Of a DNA stretch of 35,447 bases, positions 8,153-14,814 are shown in pieces. Where the stretch lies: the NCBI GenBank assembly GCA_944349375.1, contig CALVMV010000002.1:1-35447 (forward strand). The letters run 5' to 3'. Position 1 is the stretch's first letter, and the number at the start of each line of letters is the position of its first letter. A model generated the notes under the pieces. The model worked only from the letters and a program-made list of their open reading frames with translations, searched no databases and was not told the DNA's origin. The stretch comes from an uncultured Clostridia bacterium. Lineage in GTDB: Bacteria; Bacillota; Clostridia; Christensenellales; UBA1242. The translations under genes were made by a program, and so were the position numbers.

Positions 8153-9088
8153 TTAAACCCATGCTGGAAGTCCCAATGGATTAGTTATTCCTTCTATTTC
8201 TAAATCGACTTGCTCTATAAAATAATCATCGTAATCCCATTTAGCATCTTTAACATTTTCATCAAAACCTCTTTCGCATACTTCATCAAAAAATTTATGT
8301 AAATTATCTAAACAATCTAAAATATATCTTTCATCAATTTTTAAAACTGTTAATGCCAAATCACCATTTTTATAATTGTTATTTGGGTCATATATCATTT
8401 CAGGATACTTTCTTTTTAATTCATCGTAAGACCTTAATGAATTATGCTTCAAAAAATTCCAAACCAAATAGGCTCTGTCAAATATATAATAGTTATCGAA
8501 ATCAGGAAATTGAATTTGATTACTTTTTTGTTTACCTTGAATAAATATATCAAATGCTTTTTTTGAAAAGTCTTCACTTTTATAACCTTGACTTACCATA
8601 ACTCTTAAAGACAAGGCATTTATTTCAGCCATCATCTGCTGAAAAAATTGAGCATAGATTGATTTTATTACAAACTTATAAGGTTTTTGTCTTCTTATAT
8701 TTGCAAGCATTCCTGACATATTTGCTTCATCATAATCCAACACTCCATCCATTAGATTGACAGTTCTCACATCTTCTTCAACTTGTTTAGGTGTTTTAAT
8801 GATATCAATTGCTTTTGAAAATTCATTTATCCAAAGTCTTTTCAATTGTAATAATTTATCACTAAATATATTAGATAAATAATCATATTTACGTATTCGA
8901 CTTGGAGTATAGTAAACACTTTTTCTATGTTCTATTTTATTATCTGGTAGTTTAAAAAATTTTTTATATCTTTTTGTATCTAGTTTAACTCTACCAGATT
9001 TAATGAAAAGTCCATAATGTCCACGATTATCGTATTCATTCTCTAATTTTGTGTAATCTTTCCTGATTGTTTTTGATGATTTTTTCAT
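8153..9088 (-). CDS. Helical protein of unknown family, first gene of the operon
   Basis: This 311-residue protein opens the operon. Its N-terminus is very basic (KKSSKTIRKDYTKLENEY; YKKFF; IRKYD). From about residue 75 on it is almost all helices, with LVWNFLKHNSLRSYDELKRK at about 210-230. An N-x-x-K-H-N segment in a helical bundle is reminiscent of HEPN-like proteins, some of which are RNases of conflict systems, but I cannot confirm the R-x4-6-H motif. The C-terminus is acidic (DAKWDYDDYFIEQVDLEIEG). The ATG follows a GGAGG site that lies directly behind a strong hairpin. The basic head and acidic tail suggest nucleic-acid or partner binding. Function unknown. Confidence 0.75.
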   Translation of the reverse strand: MKKSSKTIRKDYTKLENEYDNRGHYGLFIKSGRVKLDTKRYKKFFKLPDNKIEHRKSVYYTPSRIRKYDYLSNIFSDKLLQLKRLWINEFSKAIDIIKTPKQVEEDVRTVNLMDGVLDYDEANMSGMLANIRRQKPYKFVIKSIYAQFFQQMMAEINALSLRVMVSQGYKSEDFSKKAFDIFIQGKQKSNQIQFPDFDNYYIFDRAYLVWNFLKHNSLRSYDELKRKYPEMIYDPNNNYKNGDLALTVLKIDERYILDCLDNLHKFFDEVCERGFDENVKDAKWDYDDYFIEQVDLEIEGITNPLGLPAWV

Positions 9089-9097
9089 TTAGCCTCC

Positions 9098-9313
9098 AAA
9101 AGAAAAACTGATAGCGGGTATGCACTATCAGTTTTCTCAACAATCAAACCTTATGATTATTAAATTTTGATACTGCTATACCACTCTTGAAATTCTGCTT
9201 TTAACAATTGGTTTACGCTTCTTAATCTATATCCCAAGATTAAAATTTGCTCCAATATTTCATATAGGTAAAGTTCCTAATCAACATTTTCGGAACCTGT
9301 CTTACGTATCACA
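9098..9313 (-). ncRNA. Candidate structured leader or small RNA before the operon
   Basis: From the predicted promoter to the hairpin at 9104-9135 about 210 bases have no normal gene. Read leftwards they contain a stem (GTTCC and GGAAC around a 14-base loop), a second stem (CTATAT and ATATAG) and the terminal hairpin. A 15-codon ORF with an ATG lies at 9287-9240 (MLIRNFTYMKYWSKF). An overlapping open frame without a start codon (ELYLYEILEQ, LRSVNQLLKAEFQEW) also looks protein-like and could be a gene remnant behind a TAG. The region may be a riboswitch-like leader, an attenuator or a small RNA. The 347-base gap 9089-9435 holds nothing else I can name beside the promoter. Confidence 0.4.
9104..9135 (-). 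terminator. Strong hairpin directly before the operon's ribosome site
   Basis: Perfect 11-bp arms AAAACTGATAG (9104-9114) and CTATCAGTTTT (9125-9135) surround a 10-base loop, followed on the minus strand by TTTTTCTTTT and then at once by GGAGG and the ATG at 9088. It is either an attenuator or the end of a separate small RNA. Confidence 0.75.
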
Positions 9314-9347
9314 TAAATATGATACTATAAAATTTAATAAAAGTAAA
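9306..9347 (-). promoter_or_regulatory. Promoter with palindromic operator for the Ycf46 operon
   Basis: On the minus strand TTTACT (9347-9342), a 17-base spacer and TATCAT (9324-9319) form a plausible sigma-70 promoter. A 20-bp palindrome with GTATCA and TGATAC arms (9306-9325) covers the -10 box, so a bound repressor, perhaps the XRE protein encoded next to it, would block transcription. Confidence 0.55.
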
Positions 9348-9435
9348 GTAATATTAAATTTTTATTTACTTTATGTCTTTATTTTACTTATTTATTTATA
9401 AAAATACAATGAACTATTAGTTCAAAAAAAAGATT

Positions 9436-9666
9436 TTATAGCAGAACTATAAAATCTTCCACTTTGTTATTAAACATTAAACAAATGTTTATAAGATTTT
9501 CTAAACTTGGCAATTTTATTCCATTCACCCAATCATAAATCACTCTTGGTGAATTAAGTTCAAGATTGTACGCTAGTTCTTCATAAGTTGTATGATTATC
9601 CAGCATTGCTTGCCTAAGTTTTTCTCCAATTGCTTTTTTGTTTAATAACTTTTTTGTGTAAATCAT
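9436..9666 (-). CDS. Small XRE-type HTH regulator
   Basis: This 76-residue protein is a single Cro/CI-like helix-turn-helix domain: IGEKLRQAMLDNHTTYEELA, then SPRVIYDWVNGIKLPSLENL and a closing helix. I place the start at the ATG at 9666, because GGAGGGG stands 6-8 bases before it. A longer in-frame reading from a GTG at 9681 would use bases of that ribosome site. It lies between the integrase and the operon promoter, with a palindrome over that promoter's -10 box, so it probably represses the cargo operon or the integrase. A TATAAT box is present at 9720-9725 on the minus strand. Confidence 0.85.
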   Translation of the reverse strand: MIYTKKLLNKKAIGEKLRQAMLDNHTTYEELAYNLELNSPRVIYDWVNGIKLPSLENLINICLMFNNKVEDFIVLL

Positions 9667-9791
9667 ATAAGGCCCCTCCACGAGCCTCCCCGTGAGTGAA
9701 TTTATATGTTTACATTTTTATTATAACATAAAATATTTAAAATTTTAAACTTTTTGTATAAACTTTCGTGTTTTGATTTTTATTTTATTTT

Positions 9792-10981
9792 TTAATTCTT
9801 ATACAGCCTATTTTTCGTATGTACCGTAGTTTTAACATCTCTATGCCTAAGCCGTTGTTGAATAACTTTTGGATTTTCGTTCATTTCAAATAGCATATTA
9901 GAAAATATGTGTCGTAGTCCATAAAAATGAACATTTGATTTGTGTAAGTTGTTTCTTCTTTTAAACCTATCAAAGATTTTGCGAGTGCCAGAGTAACTTC
10001 TAACACTTCCATCATCATTTGCAAAAACAAAAGAAGTTCTAGCTATTAAATCTGCTGTAACTTCTTTATTTGTTTTTTGTCTTAATATTTGCTTTTCTCG
10101 CCACTCTTTAAGAGTTTCTATAACTATGTCTGCAACGGGTATTTTTCGGACACTACAAGTTGTTTTTGTGTCTCCAACAACCGTTATACGATTTATCACA
10201 TTACCTTCGCTATCAAACTTTGGAACTTGTGTTATCGCCTGTTCAATTTTGAGAGTTTTATTACCAAAGTCAACGTTCTGCCATTTAAGAGCAAGTGCTT
10301 CGCCAATACGAAGTCCAGCAAACATAAGAGTAATGCAAAGCGGTTTGATAAAATTTGCTTCATCTTTATTTAATGCGTTTAAAAATTTATCTCTAATCTC
10401 TGGGGCATTGCTTTATATTTTTCATCATCGTTTGCTCGATAAATATTCCGTTTACCTTTAATTTTTACTTTTAGTGTAGGATTGACAAGTATCCATTTAT
10501 TATCAATTGCATATTCAAAAAATTGATTTAATAAGTGTTTACATTTTTTGACGGTATCATTACTATATCCTTGTTCCATTAAATTGTTAACTAATTTTTG
10601 TATAGTATAGTTATCTATTTCATAAACTTTCATTTGGCCTATTAGTGGAGCAATATGCAATTTGAAATTTCTAATGTCCCCTTCAAATGTTCGTGAACTT
10701 ACAGCACTATTTTTAAAAGTCATAAGATATTCAAACATCAAACTTTCTAGGTTGTTTTGCTCAACTAAATCATACGAATTACTTTTTATTCTACCACTTA
10801 TTTCAGAAAGTTTTTTAACTATTTCTGCTCTAGATTTTCCATAAATTGTTTTTCGTATAATGTTTCCATTTTCATCATAGCCCATCGTTAGTGCTCCGCC
10901 CCAACGACCATCACCTCTTTGAAAAATTGAACCTTCATTATTTGCTCTACGAGTTCTCTTAACTGCTCTCTTTTTAGCCAT
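9792..10981 (-). pseudogene. int: Tyrosine integrase, frameshifted and probably inactive
   Basis: The two pieces (10981-10379 and the continuation to 9792) together give about 396 residues, the normal length of a Tn916-like integrase. The N-terminal AP2-like arm domain (NEGSIFQRGDGRWGGALTMG), a SAM-like core-binding domain and the catalytic domain (LMFAGLRIGEALALKW) are all present. One base is missing in a C run at 10402-10405; restoring it joins the frames as MPPEIRDKFLNALN. In the catalytic part the expected HxxR reads YGLR and the nucleophile region reads TVHTKNRLYKN, where T-Y is expected, so His and Tyr seem replaced. The start overlaps the excisionase remnant's stop. It is very likely dead. 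Confidence 0.85.
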
Positions 10982-11156
10982 TTTTCACCTCGCTTGTGTT
11001 GTTGTTTAAAGTGAGCCAAGTAACAAAATTTAGCACACTAACAACTTGTCTTTTACCAACCTTTGTTGTTGGGAAATTTTTACTTCTCATCAAATTTCTA
11101 ACTTCGATTTCAGTATTGCATAGGCCGATGTTGCAAAACCTGATACATCGAGAACT
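10974..11156 (-). pseudogene. xis: Excisionase-like remnant without its start
   Basis: An open frame of 60 codons ends with a TAA that overlaps the integrase ATG. Its middle reads EIEVRNLMRSKNFPTTKVGK followed by RQVVSVLNFVTWL. This is the recognition helix and wing pattern of small MerR-like excisionases (R-x-x-M-R-S-K-x-F-P-T-x-K-V-G-R/K-R). No ATG lies upstream in this frame before a TAG, and the only ATG (11090) is inside the HTH. The 5' end has therefore been lost or shifted. An overlapping frame with ATG (YQVLQHRPMQY) breaks off after 12 codons. It belongs with the decayed integrase. Confidence 0.6.
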
Positions 11157-11192
11157 CTACTTTTGTAGTTTTTTGTTTTTTGTTCACGAAAA

Positions 11193-11221
11193 AAGAAGTC
11201 TTATGGGGATTAGGACTTCTT
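11193..11221. terminator. Bidirectional terminator between chaperone operon and integrase
   Basis: Arms AAGAAGTC (11193-11200) and GACTTCTT (11214-11221) form a perfect 8-bp stem with a 13-base loop, with A runs and T runs on the two sides. It ends the chaperone operon on the minus strand and may also act as an attenuator for the integrase genes. Confidence 0.8.
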
Positions 11222-11239
11222 TTCAATTTTTTCTATTCA

Positions 11240-11290
11240 GTTAAAGGGGCAATGATTTTTTTATCCCTCACTTATATAGGGAAAGTATAT
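11240..11290 (-). promoter_or_regulatory. Second copy of the attenuator-like leader, before xis/int
   Basis: Read leftwards it has TTGTTT, a 17-base spacer, TATATA, then AGTGAGGGA and a short frame IIAPLTE with stop, which lines up base by base with the leader at 1189-1243 (TATATAAAGTGAAGGGA, then MFPLVKR). Here the leader's start codon is ATC instead of ATG. The hairpin 11193-11221 follows 15-20 bases later. Confidence 0.45.
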
Positions 11291-11408
11291 GGCAAAAACA
11301 AGTACAAACCATTAATAATAACCATAAAACAGAAAAATCACTTTCTCTTTTTAATACTTTACCACAGTGTGGACAACTTGATGTTGTGACAGTATATCTA
11401 ATCGCCAT
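11268..11408 (-). CDS. Small zinc-ribbon membrane peptide
   Basis: This ORF encodes 46 residues from the ATG at 11408, chosen because AGGAGA stands six bases before it; a longer frame exists upstream but lies inside the previous gene. It has one CPHCGK knuckle at residues 12-17 and then a hydrophobic segment FSVLWLLLMVCTCFCHIL. A second CxxC, usual in zinc ribbons, is missing. The last five codons coincide with the leader motif shared with 1201-1243, so the C-terminus may have been replaced when the integrase element landed. It closes the chaperone operon, 10 bases after the J-like gene. Real but perhaps truncated. Confidence 0.55.
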   Translation of the reverse strand: MAIRYTVTTSSCPHCGKVLKRESDFSVLWLLLMVCTCFCHILSLYK

Positions 11409-11418
11409 AAAATTTCTC

Positions 11419-13467
11419 CTAATTATAAATCGTTCCACTAACAGAGTATATCCCATCATCCCAATATTGCTCATACGAACTTATTGAATAACTTCTGCTA
11501 CCAGATGTTTTGTAGCCATTTGATTTGTATAATGTGACATAAATTTTGTATTCACTTGGTGTACCATAAGACGTGCTTATAGATGAGATATCTAGTCCTA
11601 TTGTGACAGAAATACTGCTTGGATTATCTGAATAATAACTATAATGGAATGAAGATTTTGGTGAGATTGAATATGAATAAGTTGCCGTCCTATATGAACT
11701 AGAACCAGACGCAGAGCAACTAGATGTTAGTGTAAAATAATCTTCAAAATTGCTTGGTGTTAGTGTTATACCATCTTTATCCCAATAAGCGTACAATGTG
11801 GTGTCATATTTCTTATCCCATTTTCTTACACTATTCATATATTTATCATAGTATTTTGTACCATTTCCATTAATACTTGAATAATAGCCTAAAAATTCAT
11901 AACCACTTTTTGATGGTTTTGTGGCATAAGGCATATCATCATCGTAGTATGCTTCAACACTATATGTACCACCCGAGCCACCTTGTTTATTAAACGTGAC
12001 CGTATATGAAGTGCCGGATGGTGTATAGCCACCGTCTGAATTAGACGAACTTATGGATGCAGATACTATACAAACAATTCCCATTACGACGGCTAATACA
12101 ATCGAAACGACTTTCATCGTATCTAATTTTATGTCTAACTGACCCCATTTATATGCACAAACACATGTAATAATACATATTATCAGAGATATTACACCAA
12201 TAGCAGTTGAGCCACCATCACTCGAAAAACTTATTATTGTTCCTATTAATGATAGCACAATTGTAATTCCCACAATCCATCTAATAGCTTTTTTCCAAGT
12301 TTCATCGGATTGAGAAGATGAACTCGTTCTATTAGGAGTTCTTGAAAAAGTAGAAGAACCAGAAGAATATGATTGTGATTGTTGTTTCTCAATTCTGCGA
12401 TTTGTCTTGTTTCTATAAGTGTGATAAGGGTCAATTTGATTTAGCATTTTTGTTAATTCTTCTTTTAATTTAGAAAAATCAACTTTATCTTTTTTTAATC
12501 TTTCAGTAAATACATCTATCTCTGAAAAAGCTCCGCACAATACATCTAATATTTTAATTAAATGGTCAATAAATTCTATTGAATAAACTGCCTTATCAAC
12601 AAAGTTTTGCTTAGCAAAGGTGTATTGAAGTTCGTAATTTATTAATTTTGTTAAACTTTCTTGTGATTTATTACACATATCTATCACTTTATTTCGTATA
12701 GATGTTGCAAAAGTGACACTTAATTCGTGTTGAGCTCCTCTGTTGCTAAAATTTACTTGCAATGGTTGTACAATTTTGTCCCATGCTGTAAGCGATTTTT
12801 TAAACTCCGTTATTTTTGTAGCAAAATCAAAAGATAAAACATCATCGTTTACAAAAGTATTAGCATCCGTTTCAATTAATTCAAATTTCTTCAAACAAGC
12901 TTTTTCTTTTTTATCAATTGATTCTTTCATCATGTCTTCATAAATTGCTAATAAATCATCAATAAAGAAAGACATATAATTCTCTTGCTCAACAAGTGTA
13001 TTAAACAAAAATATAATATCTTTTTCTTTGAGATAATCAAAATATTTTTTTATTCCTAAAATACATTCTGATTTTAATTCGTCTGTTGCATTTTGTACCA
13101 ATTCTATATTGCCAATTGGTGCAAATTTAGCAATTTTTCTATTATCATTTATTTGTAGGAAAAGGTTTTCTGTCCCTAAATCAAACCACTTTCCAACTTC
13201 TATAATTGAAGAACACATATCTTCGATAACCATTTCTTGCTCATCATCGGAGTTGTCGAAGAATATATCATTAAAATTTTTAAAAGTTTCTGCTGTAAAG
13301 TATCTAATCTCGTGCTTAATTCTTTTTTTAAGGTTTGTCAACTCTGTATATGCATAATTAATCTCTGAATCATCGTCAAAAAACAGTTGTTTTTCTTCAA
13401 ACAACTCTCGTAACTTATCTGCATTATCTTCAGGTGTTGCACCTAAAATGAAAAAAGCATTTTTCAT
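11419..13467 (-). CDS. Membrane J-like protein with InlB-type extracellular repeat
   Basis: This 682-residue protein begins with a J-like domain (AFFILGATPEDNADKLRELF, later EINYAYTELTNLKKRIKHE), but the HPD motif that activates Hsp70 is absent: the place reads LFFDDD. A long helical region (70-350) and a Ser-rich linker follow. Three membrane segments lie at about 392-412, 420-443 and 450-473. After them an InlB B-repeat/Flg_new unit (YTVTFNKQGGSGG, FLGYYSSINGNGTKYYD, LYAYW) lies at about 487-560. A Ser/Tyr-rich beta domain forms the end. It would connect a cytoplasmic chaperone to an outside binding module. It starts two bases after the AAA gene. The combination is unusual; the J assignment is moderate. 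Confidence 0.8.
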   Translation of the reverse strand: MKNAFFILGATPEDNADKLRELFEEKQLFFDDDSEINYAYTELTNLKKRIKHEIRYFTAETFKNFNDIFFDNSDDEQEMVIEDMCSSIIEVGKWFDLGTENLFLQINDNRKIAKFAPIGNIELVQNATDELKSECILGIKKYFDYLKEKDIIFLFNTLVEQENYMSFFIDDLLAIYEDMMKESIDKKEKACLKKFELIETDANTFVNDDVLSFDFATKITEFKKSLTAWDKIVQPLQVNFSNRGAQHELSVTFATSIRNKVIDMCNKSQESLTKLINYELQYTFAKQNFVDKAVYSIEFIDHLIKILDVLCGAFSEIDVFTERLKKDKVDFSKLKEELTKMLNQIDPYHTYRNKTNRRIEKQQSQSYSSGSSTFSRTPNRTSSSSQSDETWKKAIRWIVGITIVLSLIGTIISFSSDGGSTAIGVISLIICIITCVCAYKWGQLDIKLDTMKVVSIVLAVVMGIVCIVSASISSSNSDGGYTPSGTSYTVTFNKQGGSGGTYSVEAYYDDDMPYATKPSKSGYEFLGYYSSINGNGTKYYDKYMNSVRKWDKKYDTTLYAYWDKDGITLTPSNFEDYFTLTSSCSASGSSSYRTATYSYSISPKSSFHYSYYSDNPSSISVTIGLDISSISTSYGTPSEYKIYVTLYKSNGYKTSGSRSYSISSYEQYWDDGIYSVSGTIYN

Positions 13468-13469
13468 AT

Positions 13470-14804
13470 CTAATCTCCAAATCCTATTCTTCTGCGTTCT
13501 TGCTTTTTAGGTAAAGAATTAATTGCATCATCTATCGATTGCAAGCTAACTTCATCTAGTCCATTTTTTCCACTAATTAATGCAGCTTCTTTGATAACGA
13601 AATTAACATCTGCCAATGTTTTACCTTCTAGTTTTTTAGACAATTCCGAAGTATTAATTCCTTTTTCAATTGAAATATCTTTAATTAAGAAATTCAAAAG
13701 ATTTTCAATTTCTTCTATACTTGGTAAACCAACTTCAATATGGTGGTCAAATCTACCTTTTCTAAGAATAGCTGGATCAATCTTTTCCAACATATTTGTC
13801 ATTGCTATAACTAAGACACGATTTTTATTTGCCTCTTGAATCTGTCTTAAAAATTCTGCAACTTCTTCTAACTTATGAGTACTGTCACCAGCACCACTTC
13901 TATCCGAAAGATAACTTTCCATTTCGTCTATTACAACCACAGATGGAGCATTTTGAATTGCTGTTTCAAAAATTCCAGAAATCTTTCGGCTTGTATCATG
14001 TATGTAAGGCGATGCTATTGAAGAAGAATTAATTTCATATTTTGGTAATTTTAAAAATTCAACTAATCTATCAACAGCATAAGTTTTTCCACATCCCGGT
14101 GGACCATATAAGATTATAGAAGAAGGGAAATCTATTCCTAATTTCTTATATCGTTCTGGCTCTTTTAAAATATTGACTATATGTTCATTAAAGAATTTTT
14201 CTAATTCTGGTCTTCCAACTAACTTAAAACTCTCTGTATATACAATATTTTCTTTGATTTCTTGAGGAGTATCTTTTATTTCTATTCCTGATATTTTAGA
14301 TATTTCTGCAAAATCTTCATTTATTAGGAATAGAGATTTGATGTTGCCATCGCTAAAATGCTTTGAAGAGTTTCCAGAAAAGAAATACCCCAACAATGCA
14401 TCGTCAGAAAGATTTTTGTTTGTGTATGTAGGTAATATATAACCAAATTCTTCGATATATAAAGCATCAAACATTGAAACATCAGTGATTTTTCTCATTT
14501 GTTGTAATGTGAAAACAAAATTTAGTGCTTGGTGTCTATTAAACAAAACACCATCATTGTCAATTGTGTTTAAGATATATTCTTTTTTTGATTTAAGATA
14601 AAAATATATCTCATCATCTATTGTTGTTTTCTTAAATGGGTTAACATTAAAAAACATTTTGTCATTTGCCCATCGCTCGTAAAGAGAGCTCTTGACAATT
14701 AGAACAGTGTCATTACGAACTGTCTTGTATATCTCAAACTTTTCATTTTCAACAATCAAAGTTTTTACTTTTATATTACTTAAAGAATTTCCCTTAATAA
14801 ACAT
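13470..14804 (-). CDS. AAA ATPase of the chaperone operon
   Basis: This 444-residue protein has an N-terminal domain of about 190 residues without a known match and a classic AAA module. Walker A YGPPGCGKT lies at about 231-239, Walker B VVVIDEMESYL at about 290, sensor 1 VIAMTNM, and an arginine-finger region AILRKGRFDHHIEVGLP follows. It belongs to the FtsH/Cdc48-like classical AAA clade and probably acts as an unfoldase or remodeller. No protease domain or membrane segment is present. It lies 10 bases behind the Hsp70 gene and 2 bases before the J-like gene, so these are made together. The acidic, variable N-domain probably binds partners. Confidence 0.9.
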   Translation of the reverse strand: MFIKGNSLSNIKVKTLIVENEKFEIYKTVRNDTVLIVKSSLYERWANDKMFFNVNPFKKTTIDDEIYFYLKSKKEYILNTIDNDGVLFNRHQALNFVFTLQQMRKITDVSMFDALYIEEFGYILPTYTNKNLSDDALLGYFFSGNSSKHFSDGNIKSLFLINEDFAEISKISGIEIKDTPQEIKENIVYTESFKLVGRPELEKFFNEHIVNILKEPERYKKLGIDFPSSIILYGPPGCGKTYAVDRLVEFLKLPKYEINSSSIASPYIHDTSRKISGIFETAIQNAPSVVVIDEMESYLSDRSGAGDSTHKLEEVAEFLRQIQEANKNRVLVIAMTNMLEKIDPAILRKGRFDHHIEVGLPSIEEIENLLNFLIKDISIEKGINTSELSKKLEGKTLADVNFVIKEAALISGKNGLDEVSLQSIDDAINSLPKKQERRRIGFGD

Positions 14805-14814
14805 TTTTTCTCCA

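Noticed and set aside
9098..9313. T-box or diversity-generating-retroelement template RNA
   Set aside because: I see no T-box sequence, and no reverse transcriptase gene or variable repeat is near.
10089..10461. Two overlapping plus-strand ORFs across the integrase break
   Set aside because: They are antisense shadows of the integrase catalytic domain; the minus-strand frames give recognisable integrase motifs.
12246..12434. 62-codon minus-strand ORF within the J-like gene
   Set aside because: It is an alternative frame of the same strand without ribosome site or protein-like pattern.
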